Assembly: GCF_029909975.1 (NCBI RefSeq)
Contig: NZ_CP094516.1
Location: 5,580,001 to 5,644,000 of the forward strand
Origin: Bradyrhizobium sp. ISRA430
GTDB taxonomy: Bacteria > Pseudomonadota > Alphaproteobacteria > Rhizobiales > Xanthobacteraceae
Direction: 5' to 3'
DNA: 64,000 nucleotides
Positions 7,997-17,807 of this stretch are shown in pieces. A program made the position numbers and the translations under genes. Every line of letters starts with the position of its first letter. Position 1 is the first letter of the stretch. The notes below the pieces were generated by a model. The model had not been told where the DNA came from. It saw only the letters and a program-made list of their open reading frames with translations, and made no database searches.

Positions 7997-9199
7997 ATGC
8001 AACCGACGACCGAGCCGCACAACGCAACACTGGTGGAGAAAACTCCGCTCGAAACCTATGTGCCGCCGGCCAAGCCGTCGCTCATCGGCCTGTCGCGCAG
8101 CGAGCTTGCCGACCGTCTTGGCGAGATCGGCGTAGCACCTGCCCAGCGCAAGATGCGCGTGCAGCAATTGTGGCACTGGATCTATTTCCGCGGTGCCGAG
8201 AATTTCGACGAGATGACGTCGATCTCGAAGACCATCCGCACCGAGCTCTCGCAGCGCTTCACAGTCGACCGGCCCGAAGTCGTGGCCGAGCAGATCTCGA
8301 ATGACGGCACGCGCAAATGGCTGTTGCGGCTGCCGAGCGGCGACAATGTCGAGAAGGCGCATGAAGTCGAGTGCGTCTACATTCCGGAGACTGATCGCGG
8401 CACGCTGTGTGTCTCCTCCCAGGTCGGCTGCACGCTGAACTGCGCCTTCTGTCACACCGGCACGCAGCGCCTGGTGCGCAACCTCACCGCCGGCGAGATC
8501 GTCGGCCAGGTGATGGTGGCGCGTGATCGCTTGAATGATTGGGCCGATCGCGAGAACGGCAGCCGCCTCGTCACCAACATCGTGATGATGGGCATGGGCG
8601 AGCCGCTCTACAATTTCGACGCGGTGCGCGACGCGCTGCTCATCGTTGGCGACAATGAGGGGATCGGCATTTCCCGCCGGCGCATCACGCTGTCGACCTC
8701 GGGTGTGGTGCCGAACATCGTCCGCGCCGGCGACGAGATCGGCGTCATGCTCGCCATCTCGCTGCACGCGGTGCGTGACGAATTGCGCAACGAGCTCGTG
8801 CCGCTCAACCGCAAATATCCGATCGCCGAGTTGTTGCAGGCCTGCCGCGACTATCCGGGTGCCTCGAACGCGCGCCGCATCACGTTCGAATATGTGATGC
8901 TCAAGGGCGTCAACGATTCACTCGACGATGCGAAGCTGCTGGTGAAGCTGCTCAAGGGCATTCCCGCCAAGATCAACCTGATTCCGTTCAATCCCTGGCC
9001 CGGCACGGCCTATGAATGTTCGGACTGGGATCAGATCGAAAAATTCTCCGAGTACATCTTCAACGCTGGCTACTCCTCGCCGGTGCGCACGCCGCGCGGC
9101 CGCGACATCCTTGCGGCCTGCGGCCAGCTCAAGTCGGAGACCGAAAAGCTCTCGGCCCGCGAACGCCAGGCGCTGCGCGCCATGGCGATGACGGATTGA
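7997..9199 (+). CDS. rlmN: Dual-specificity RNA methyltransferase RlmN
   Basis: This 400-residue radical SAM enzyme has the cluster motif CTLNCAFC with C145, C149 and C152. It also has the N-terminal helical domain [16 protein letters not shown] and the RlmN signature [13 protein letters not shown]. The enzyme methylates C2 of A2503 in 23S rRNA and A37 of a tRNA subset through a cysteine-linked intermediate, which affects translational fidelity. The length is normal for alphaproteobacteria. A TTG immediately upstream is in frame, but the ATG is preferred. A family A repeat follows the stop. Confidence 0.97.
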   Translation: MQPTTEPHNATLVEKTPLETYVPPAKPSLIGLSRSELADRLGEIGVAPAQRKMRVQQLWHWIYFRGAENFDEMTSISKTIRTELSQRFTVDRPEVVAEQISNDGTRKWLLRLPSGDNVEKAHEVECVYIPETDRGTLCVSSQVGCTLNCAFCHTGTQRLVRNLTAGEIVGQVMVARDRLNDWADRENGSRLVTNIVMMGMGEPLYNFDAVRDALLIVGDNEGIGISRRRITLSTSGVVPNIVRAGDEIGVMLAISLHAVRDELRNELVPLNRKYPIAELLQACRDYPGASNARRITFEYVMLKGVNDSLDDAKLLVKLLKGIPAKINLIPFNPWPGTAYECSDWDQIEKFSEYIFNAGYSSPVRTPRGRDILAACGQLKSETEKLSARERQALRAMAMTD

Positions 9200-9222
9200 C
9201 AATGCCCACGCTATCGCATCCT

Positions 9223-9302
9223 CGTCATTGCGAGCGAAGCGAAGCAATCCAGAGTCTTTCCGCGGAGGCAGTCCGGATTGCTTCGCTTCGTTCGCAATGA
9301 CG
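9223..9302. repeat. Palindromic intergenic repeat, family A
   Basis: A complete copy: CGTCATTGCGAGCG at the left and TTCGCAATGACG at the right, with internal CAATCC/GGATTG arms and a central 'tccgcgga'. Its right arm stays open in the frame of the next gene, which could mislead start calling. Confidence 0.88.
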
Positions 9303-9322
9303 ATATCGGTGAATTTTCTCGT

Positions 9323-9817
9323 ATGCCGCTAATCGGCCGCCTCGTCGTGATCTTCATCGGTTTTCTCGCCTCATGCCTGGTGGGTGGCATGATCGTGGTT
9401 GGGGCGCTGCTGTTTCCGGAATTCTCCGATCTCGGCGCCGGCCCGGTCGATGAAAGCACGATCGACATCCTGCTCGGGTTTGGTTTCATCTTCGTCTCGG
9501 GCTTCGCACTGGTGCCGGCAATGGTGATCGTGGCGATCACCGAGGCGCTCTACATCCGCAGCGTGCTGGCTTATGCCGTCGGCGGTGGCCTCGTTGGGCT
9601 GGCCTGCTATCTCGGCCTCGTGCCGTTCCATCCCGAAACGATGCAGTTCGAAGGCATCGTCCGGCGCCATCTGGAGATCATGACCGGCGCGGGCATTGTT
9701 GCGGGCGTCGTCTACTGGCTGATCGCCGGCCGCAACGCCGGCGCCTGGCGTCATCCGTCACCCCCGCGCAAGCCGCCCCCGCCGCTGCCGTCGCGTTCGC
9801 GGCCGGATGGGTCGTGA
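9323..9817 (+). CDS. Four-helix inner membrane protein, unknown function
   Basis: The 164-residue frame holds four hydrophobic segments, at roughly residues 5-28, 40-70, 78-98 and 115-133, and a proline-rich cytoplasmic tail. I do not recognise the family beyond small membrane proteins common in Bradyrhizobium. The ATG at 9323 is chosen because the 15 preceding codons come from the family A repeat. No strong ribosome site is seen. It lies between rlmN and a PAP2 phosphatase on the same strand, but the gaps are too long for firm operon linkage. Confidence 0.75.
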   Translation: MPLIGRLVVIFIGFLASCLVGGMIVVGALLFPEFSDLGAGPVDESTIDILLGFGFIFVSGFALVPAMVIVAITEALYIRSVLAYAVGGGLVGLACYLGLVPFHPETMQFEGIVRRHLEIMTGAGIVAGVVYWLIAGRNAGAWRHPSPPRKPPPPLPSRSRPDGS

Positions 9818-9970
9818 CTGCTTGCGGCTGTTCCGGAATGACGCGCCGCATCTTCGCCGGGACGACAACGTCGAGGCATCGCGCTATGACAAAATCGGCG
9901 CTGCTTGTGTCGCTAGCCGCGACCGACTCCGGGGTTTCCATCTCCTGCTCCCTCCGCTAAACCGCGCGCC

Positions 9971-12179
<2,209 letters not shown>

Positions 12180-12385
12180 TCGGCGGGAATTCGCAGGGAC
12201 CCAATCGTCACCTGGATATAAGGCCTGCTACTTCTCAATATGGGCTGCTTACCTTAGGAGAGCGCGCTCTAGGCATACAGCAATGCGCACACCCCCTGTT
12301 GTCCTCAACAGGCATGCGACTAAGGTTGTAGTGTCCGAGACCTCTCGTATATGTTGTGGTCGCTGAGGTTGACGATGAGAGTTCT
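12180..12385. other. Low-GC non-coding stretch next to argG
   Basis: This stretch is visibly richer in A/T than its neighbours and holds no credible gene. It contains a small hairpin CCTGTTG-TCCT-CAACAGG near 12296. If the adjacent ATPase fragment was inverted, one breakpoint should lie here or at about 12386. Confidence 0.5.
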
Positions 12386-12613
12386 CTATGCCGGATATCG
12401 GGCGATTGATTTGTGGCGAGCCTCGATTAGAAGCGCACTCTTCCCGCTCCCTCGACCACCCCGAACCAAAACTGGTCCATGCGCACTCAGCTTCCTAATG
12501 ATCACGTCGTCATGCGGCGAAAAGCTGTGATACTTAGAAAACGCTTCCGGCGGACACTCTTCCGCAGCAAGAATTAGTCCTGAGTCGTAGTCGTCGATGC
12601 TCTGAGCAGTCAT
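12386..12613 (-). pseudogene. N-terminal fragment of a P-loop ATPase
   Basis: The reverse frame from the ATG at 12613 encodes 75 residues. It contains an intact Walker A motif, VLVRGGRGSGKSALLIEA (about residues 48-65), then stops ten residues later at ARYPA. No Walker B or sensor region follows, and the other frames beyond the stop show no continuation, so this is a truncated start of a larger ATPase. The preceding region (EAFSKYHSFSPHDDVIIRKL) looks like a normal N-terminal lead-in. The piece on the opposite strand at 12849-13679 looks like the C-terminal part of the same kind of protein. Loss of function is inferred. Confidence 0.6.
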
Positions 12614-12848
12614 GCTAGGGTGTTCCGGAAGGAGAGATATGCTTCTAGAGCGCGTTGCGGTTCGAGGGAGGCGTAGGCGGTGGGGATAAAATGAGACACC
12701 AAACCTAGATGGGCAACGAGGAGACAACTAATGCAGCGCATGAATTCTCAAGCAGAACGCGGGCAAAGAACGGTCCCAGTGCTGTAGCCTCGTCCGAGGC
12801 CACCTCGCCTAGAATTCTTATTGCCCTACTAGCAAACGACTCTACCGA
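12614..12848. other. Junction between the two ATPase fragments
   Basis: These 235 bp separate the divergent fragments. The right-hand reading frame is already open from 12813, just after a TAG at 12810, but has no good start or ribosome site. The rest holds no gene. It would contain the original promoter of the N-terminal fragment if a simple inversion occurred. Confidence 0.5.
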
Positions 12849-13679
12849 TTGCGACAATTGCTGAAGCGCTATCTTGGCGCGCCCCTCGACAATAGGCTCG
12901 CTAATCTGCTCGGTCGCGCTGTAGTCGGTAATCTTCGAGGGCTAATCTTGGCGTGCAATCGATTTGATGGCCAAGACAAAGTCGGAATTCCGGAAGTGAA
13001 CAAATGCCTGTTGGACATGGCAACAGCGCACTATTGGCCGCTAATGGAAGAAGTAGCTCCGAAGCTTGGGGTTTATGAGCCGCTCGTGGAGCCAGCACGC
13101 GAGGTGATGGAAATTATCGTTGAGCACACTTCGAGATCGGTACGGGACGGTCGTCCCGTTGCGCCAGACCGGGCTCTAATTCACCGACAAATTGTTGGGC
13201 AATACACTAAGATCTTTGAGATACTTGAATATCTGGGCTTTCTCTCCAGGCGCGAGGCTTCCCGTGCTCTGAAATCTGGGGGACGGGGGCCGGTCTTTGC
13301 AATCAACCTTTGCAATCTGCTGGATAGCGTTCCTTCGAAACGTCTGACCTTCGAAATGATAGACCAGTGGATCGGAGCGCTGCCAGAGCCGGCCGAATTC
13401 CATGTTTCGGGCCAAGCATTCCATAGCGTGCAGCTTCCGCCGTTGCCGGTAGAGCACGGCCTCGCGATTTTAGATAAGTCAGTTACCGTGCTAGGAAAGT
13501 CAGCGGCTTATCCTTACGGATTTACTGACAACCTAATCGAACGCTTGACGGCGGCTGGCATTGCGACGGTCGGTCAGCTTGCGACAACAGATGATCAAAC
13601 GCTCGATCAAATCGACTATATCGGCGACGTGACAATCAAGCGCATTCGCGAAGTAGTTTATCAAGCGATCTGGATGTAA
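12849..13679 (+). CDS. Probable C-terminal remnant of an ATPase, with HhH-like tail
   Basis: This open frame of 276 residues uses a TTG, with no convincing ribosome site, and stays open back to 12813. It has no Walker motif. The middle (IFEILEYLGFLSRREASRAL, about residues 120-140) resembles a winged-helix segment. The last ~50 residues (LIERLTAAGIATVGQLATTD ... YIGDVTIKRIREVV) resemble a helix-hairpin-helix or RNA-polymerase-alpha-CTD-like fold. It has lower GC than argG and the genes to its right. The arrangement suggests the C-terminal half of a protein whose P-loop half lies inverted at 12386-12613. An independent small DNA-binding protein is the alternative. Confidence 0.55.
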   Translation: MRQLLKRYLGAPLDNRLANLLGRAVVGNLRGLILACNRFDGQDKVGIPEVNKCLLDMATAHYWPLMEEVAPKLGVYEPLVEPAREVMEIIVEHTSRSVRDGRPVAPDRALIHRQIVGQYTKIFEILEYLGFLSRREASRALKSGGRGPVFAINLCNLLDSVPSKRLTFEMIDQWIGALPEPAEFHVSGQAFHSVQLPPLPVEHGLAILDKSVTVLGKSAAYPYGFTDNLIERLTAAGIATVGQLATTDDQTLDQIDYIGDVTIKRIREVVYQAIWM

Positions 13680-13718
13680 GTCCCGTTTCATTCTGGCAGA
13701 TGACCTTGACGAACAAAA

Positions 13719-13742
13719 ATGGCCGGGATCGCTCCCGGCCAT
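13719..13742 (-). terminator. Intrinsic terminator of the OmpA-like gene
   Basis: A 10-bp stem, ATGGCCGGGA with TCCCGGCCAT and loop TCGC, is followed on the minus strand by a run of T (AAAAA at 13715-13719 on the plus strand). It lies 20 bp beyond the OmpA-like stop. Confidence 0.85.
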
Positions 13743-13762
13743 TTGCATTTGTGCGGTCCGCC

Positions 13763-15979
13763 TCAGCGCGGCGGCGCGGTGCCGGGCGGGGGCGGCGGCA
13801 GCGAGGCCTGGCCGCCGTTGAGCAGCGGCGTGATGCGGCGGATGGTGACGCGCCGGTTGATCCGGCTCGGTCCGTCCGTTTGCTCCTTCAGATACTGCTT
13901 GCCGTAGCCCTGCGACGTCAGGTTTTCCGCCGGCACATTGAACTGCTGGGTCAGCAATTCGGCCGCGGCCTGCGCACGGCGGTCCGACAATGACAGATTG
14001 TCGACGTCGTTGCCGACCGCGTCGGTGTGGCCCTCGATCAGGAACACCTCGCGCGGGTTGCGCTGGATCGCCCGGTTGAGACCGTCGGCGATCACTTGCA
14101 GCCGCGCAGCCTGGTCTGGTGGGATGGTCCACGATCCCGTCTCGAAATTGATCGTGTTGACGTCGATGCTCGGCATCTGCATGCGGACATTGGGGCTGTA
14201 GCGGATCTCGTCGAGCGAGTAGCGCCGTTCGATCCGTTGTACCGGCGGCGCCTCCATGGTCTCGTAGATCACGTCCGGCGACGCATCCGCGGAGTCGACA
14301 ATGTAGCGGTCGTAGGGAATATTGATGACCGGCGGCGGCACGTCGACATAGAAGCCGCCGACTGCCCGCGGGTCGCGGTAGCTGTTGTCGATGATGACGA
14401 TCTCGCGCCCGCCGGGGTCCCTGCGGATTCGCCGCAGCAACTGACCGTCAGCACCGACCACGGTGATCACCTCGCTGCCATCGGGACGGACCACGACGGT
14501 GCGGGTTTCACCGCCGACGGTGTCGGTGCGGATGTCGCGGGCCCCATAACGGAAGCGATAGAGATCGTTGCCGCGGACGTACTCCTGCCCGCTCGGGTCG
14601 CGGATGATAATCCGGTCCGGCTCGGTGTAGACGGTGCGGCCGCCTTCGACGACCTCGCGTCGCTGGTTGTGGAGGTCGGCGATGGTCGCGCCGATCACGG
14701 CTCCAGCCACTACGCCTGCACCGACAGCCAGCGGCGTCAGGTCACGCTGTGGCGGACGCGGCGGTGGCGGCAGCGGGGCTGCGACCGTAGGCGCGGCCCG
14801 GAAGGCCGGCGCAACCGTCGGCGGAGCGTATTGCGCCCTGTTGGGCGGTGGCGCAGCGGCTGGCGTGCCAGGGACGACAGTCGGCGCCGCGGCGCCGGCG
14901 GGAGGCGTGGGCCGGGCCGGGGCACCCGCCTGCGGCGGTGCAGCCGGAGTTCCAGCAGCGGGCGCGCCCGCGGGCGGCGTCCCGCCCTGACGTCCCGGCG
15001 CCGGCGTCACGGCGCCGCCGGGGGCCGGCGTTGCCGTCGGGGCTGGGGTTGCGCCGGGTGCGGGCGTTGGTGCCGGACCCGTACGTCCGGCCGGCGGCGT
15101 GGTCGTCGCGCCGCCAGGAGCGGGTGTAGCGGTTGGTACGGGCGTCGGGCTCGGCGTGGCCCGAGTCGTTGGCGCCGCGGGAGCAGGCGTCGCCGTCGGC
15201 GCCGGCGAGGCACCGGGAGCCGGCGATGGCGTTCCCGCGGCCGGTGGAGGTGCCCCGGGGCGTCCGGGCGGCGGTGCACCGGGGCGTCCAGCCGGCGGCG
15301 CGCCAGGCGTGCTGCCCGGAGCCGGCGTCGCCGTTGGCGCAGGTGCAGGTGTGGTTGTCGGGGCAGGCGCGGCCGGGCGCGCACCCGGCGCTGCGGGTGC
15401 AGGAGACGGCGTGGCTGTGGGCGCCGGCGCGGGACGTGTCTGAGGAGCCGCTGCGGGCGGCGTCGGAGCGGGACGCGCTGCGGGCGGTGCCGGAGGTGGC
15501 GGTGTCGGCGTCGGGCGAGCCGCGGGCGGCGCTGGCGGAGGTGGGGTCGGTGCGTGCTGCTGCGGAGCCGCAGCCGGCGGCGGCGACGGCTGCTTCGGGG
15601 CGGCAGGCGGTGCCGGCGGCTGAGGAGGAGGCGCCTGATGCGTCGCGGGCGGCGGCGGAGGTGGCGTCGGGCGTGACGGCGCGGCCGCGGGCGGTGGCGT
15701 GGGAGCGTGCGGCGGCGCAGCCGCAGGCGGCGGTGCGCTCGGACGCGTAGGAGCTGCTGGCGGTTGAGGCGGTGCGGTGGGGCGCGCAGCGGGCGGCGGT
15801 CCTTTCGGCTGCTCCTTCTCCTTCGGCGGCTGCTTCGGTTTTCCGTCAGGGCCCGTCTCTTGCGTCTGGGCTTGTGCAACCACGAGCGGCGGTGCGCTTT
15901 GCGCATGCGATGCGGAGCTTGCGAATTGCATCGCGGTCAGAGCCGTCGTGGCAAGCAGCACGAAGCGAAGATTGGTCAT
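13763..15979 (-). CDS. OmpA-family outer membrane protein with very long Pro/Ala-rich region
   Basis: This 738-residue exported protein has a signal peptide (cleaved after ASHA, about residue 26). A Pro/Ala/Thr/Gly-rich low-complexity region follows to about residue 410. Then come a short glycine-rich hydrophobic segment (VGAGVVAGAVIGATIADLH), a beta-rich segment with GGETRTVVVRPDGS, and a C-terminal OmpA-like peptidoglycan-binding domain (IEGHTDAVGNDVDNLSLSDR, then INRRVTIRR). The C-terminal domain should bind peptidoglycan diaminopimelate in the periplasm. The proline-rich arm may span the envelope. A strong terminator follows. The proline-rich part keeps other frames open on both strands, which makes false genes likely there. 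Confidence 0.9.
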   Translation of the reverse strand: MTNLRFVLLATTALTAMQFASSASHAQSAPPLVVAQAQTQETGPDGKPKQPPKEKEQPKGPPPAARPTAPPQPPAAPTRPSAPPPAAAPPHAPTPPPAAAPSRPTPPPPPPATHQAPPPQPPAPPAAPKQPSPPPAAAPQQHAPTPPPPAPPAARPTPTPPPPAPPAARPAPTPPAAAPQTRPAPAPTATPSPAPAAPGARPAAPAPTTTPAPAPTATPAPGSTPGAPPAGRPGAPPPGRPGAPPPAAGTPSPAPGASPAPTATPAPAAPTTRATPSPTPVPTATPAPGGATTTPPAGRTGPAPTPAPGATPAPTATPAPGGAVTPAPGRQGGTPPAGAPAAGTPAAPPQAGAPARPTPPAGAAAPTVVPGTPAAAPPPNRAQYAPPTVAPAFRAAPTVAAPLPPPPRPPQRDLTPLAVGAGVVAGAVIGATIADLHNQRREVVEGGRTVYTEPDRIIIRDPSGQEYVRGNDLYRFRYGARDIRTDTVGGETRTVVVRPDGSEVITVVGADGQLLRRIRRDPGGREIVIIDNSYRDPRAVGGFYVDVPPPVINIPYDRYIVDSADASPDVIYETMEAPPVQRIERRYSLDEIRYSPNVRMQMPSIDVNTINFETGSWTIPPDQAARLQVIADGLNRAIQRNPREVFLIEGHTDAVGNDVDNLSLSDRRAQAAAELLTQQFNVPAENLTSQGYGKQYLKEQTDGPSRINRRVTIRRITPLLNGGQASLPPPPPGTAPPR

Positions 15980-16181
15980 GTCGAGAAATTCCCCGGAAGG
16001 TTCTTTGACGAAGTTAGGTGATGAACAGCTACGCGTTGGGCCGCATTGTGGCGGGCGAAGATGTGGCGGCCCGATTTATTTCTACATGCAAATCATGTCA
16101 CACGATCGACGTTCATTGCGCATTCAGACGCAGGTTGCAATCGCCTCATATGTGGTGGTCGCCTCATGTGTGGTCCCGCAG

Positions 16182-16406
16182 CTAACTTGCATCCGTCGCA
16201 GGATTCGGCGTGTGCGGTCCGTTCGGTCCGCGCGGTGGAATCTCTTCGGGAATGCGCGGCGGCAATTCATCCGGCCGCGGTGGTGCGTCGGGCTCGTGCA
16301 CGGGCGGCACAATGTCGGGCTGCGGGTTGCCCGGCGGAATCCCCGGCGGCGGCTCCGACGGAGTGCCTGGTGTCGCTGGCGGAATCTCAGGCGGTTCGAT
16401 TGGCAT
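16182..16406 (-). CDS. Small proline-rich protein, unknown
   Basis: From the ATG at 16406 the frame gives 74 residues, about a third proline, with repeated PP-x-IPP units (MPIEPPEIPPATPGTPSEPP). It has no signal peptide or known domain. The ribosome site is weak and the frame is open further upstream, into the VOC gene on the same strand, so the start is uncertain. It could be a disordered small protein or a non-coding open frame. The composition recalls the proline-rich arm of the OmpA-like neighbour. The 200 bp between it and that neighbour hold no gene that I can see. Confidence 0.45.
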   Translation of the reverse strand: MPIEPPEIPPATPGTPSEPPPGIPPGNPQPDIVPPVHEPDAPPRPDELPPRIPEEIPPRGPNGPHTPNPATDAS

Positions 16407-16488
16407 CGGTACATCGAATTCAGTTGTCCAGAGAACGACAACGATGATGCCGCGCCGATGTTCCTTCTCGCGTGGTGTGGGAACTCGT

Positions 16489-16875
16489 CTATTCCGGAGC
16501 GTGGCAGACAGCCTCAATGTTGTGGCCGTCGGGATCGCGCACGAAGGCGCCGTAGTAGTTCGGATGATAATGTGCGCGAATGCCGGGCGCTCCGTTGTCG
16601 CGGCCGCCTGCCGCCAGTGCCGCCTTGTAGAAGGCATCGACCGCGGCGCGGTCCTTGGCCAGGATCGCGACGTGCACCGGCTTGTTCAACGCGCCTTCGC
16701 CGCCGATCCAGAAATCCGGCTTACCGTCGGCGCCGAAACCTGCGGCCGGATCGTGGCCGGTCTGCTCCTGCGTCACTTCCATGATCAGGGTGTAGCCGAG
16801 CGGTGCCAGCGCCTTGACATAGAACGCCTTGGCGCGCTCGTAGTCGGAGACCGGGAAGCCCATGTGATCGATCAT
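16489..16875 (-). CDS. VOC family protein (glyoxalase/bleomycin resistance fold)
   Basis: This 128-residue single-domain protein has the two beta-alpha-beta-beta-beta modules of the vicinal oxygen chelate fold. It begins MIDHMGFPVSDYERAKAFY and ends FVRDPDGHNIEAVCH. A metal site is likely from the N-terminal His (H4), an H in KPVHVAIL and the C-terminal Glu of NIEAV. The family includes glyoxalases, dioxygenases and antibiotic-binding proteins; the substrate is unknown. The ATG has GGAG upstream. It lies just downstream of the FkbM methyltransferase gene. Confidence 0.9.
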   Translation of the reverse strand: MIDHMGFPVSDYERAKAFYVKALAPLGYTLIMEVTQEQTGHDPAAGFGADGKPDFWIGGEGALNKPVHVAILAKDRAAVDAFYKAALAAGGRDNGAPGIRAHYHPNYYGAFVRDPDGHNIEAVCHAPE

Positions 16876-16899
16876 CGCAAGCTCCGTTGTTCGTCGGCG

Positions 16900-17757
16900 T
16901 CAGCGTGAGAGGAACGTGTTGCTCCGTGTCTTGCGCGTGATTGCAAAGCCGCGCGCGACCATCTCTGCAATACAATCCTCGCGCCATTCGTTTTGTGACA
17001 GATGTTCGATAACGACGGCGCGAGGCCACAATGAGGGCGGGGCATCCCTGAAGAAGCCGATCAGCACGCGGTCCTCAAAACCCTCGACGTCGATCTTCAG
17101 CGCATCGACCTTTGTCACGCCGGCCTCGTCGAGAATTCGTGTCAGGCGCAACGACGGGACCTTGATCGCATCGGCGCTGGCTGCCCCGGTCACGACATGG
17201 CTGGCGCCGAGATTGCCGCCGTCGGTCTCGATCATCAGCTCGCCGTCGCTGTCGCCGGCGGCGGCCTGCACCAGGCGTACCTGTGTTGCTCTCGATGCGG
17301 CGCAATTGAACGAGAGCCGTGCAAAGGTCGTTGGGTGCGGCTCGATCGCAACCACCTTGCCCTCAGGGCCAACCTGGCGCGCCATCACCAGCGCGAAGGT
17401 GCCGACATTGGCCCCGACGTCGACGAACACGCCGCCAGTCGGCGTGTGTTGGCGCAGAAAATCGAGCTCATCGAGATTGTAGTCGGGATTGAACAGCGCA
17501 CCGCGCTCGGTCGCGCTGCCTTGGTGATAGAAGCGGAACGAGGCGCCCTGATAGCTGACGTCGACAGGACCGCCGCGCATCAGATTGACCAGCCGCGACA
17601 ACCACGGACGGAATGCGCCGCGCTTCAGCCCTGACTGCTGGGCGAGGCGAATGATCGCGGCCTGCGCCGCATTCGGCGCAAACGCGCCGAATGGCGCGGG
17701 CGAAGGGTCGTTGTCGGGCGTCACGCAGGCGATCCTCGTTGCAAGCGGCGCATGCAT
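16900..17757 (-). CDS. FkbM family SAM-dependent methyltransferase
   Basis: The protein (285 residues from the ATG at 17757) has the SAM-binding motif VFVDVGANVGTFAL, then VVAIEPHPTTFARLSFN and the FkbM signature LKIDVEGFEDRVL. FkbM enzymes O-methylate sugars or polyketides, often in surface polysaccharide. A TTG at 17781 with adjacent GGAG-like sequence gives an alternative start eight codons longer. It is cytoplasmic, with no membrane segment. It overlaps nothing and lies between the VOC gene and a histidine kinase gene, both on the same strand. Confidence 0.87.
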   Translation of the reverse strand: MHAPLATRIACVTPDNDPSPAPFGAFAPNAAQAAIIRLAQQSGLKRGAFRPWLSRLVNLMRGGPVDVSYQGASFRFYHQGSATERGALFNPDYNLDELDFLRQHTPTGGVFVDVGANVGTFALVMARQVGPEGKVVAIEPHPTTFARLSFNCAASRATQVRLVQAAAGDSDGELMIETDGGNLGASHVVTGAASADAIKVPSLRLTRILDEAGVTKVDALKIDVEGFEDRVLIGFFRDAPPSLWPRAVVIEHLSQNEWREDCIAEMVARGFAITRKTRSNTFLSR

Positions 17758-17807
17758 AGCCGGTTTTGCCGCCGGCTCCAACGTCGGGCTACATGCGCGG
17801 CGTCAAT

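Noticed and set aside
12386..12727. Longer start (113 residues) for the ATPase N-terminal fragment
   Set aside because: The first 38 codons lack a ribosome site and read as arginine/proline-rich non-coding sequence; the ATG at 12613 leads directly into ATPase-like sequence.
14027..15676. Long open frame on the plus strand opposite the OmpA-like gene
   Set aside because: It is the antisense shadow of a very GC-rich proline-coding region; its translation is arginine/glycine-rich with no domain.
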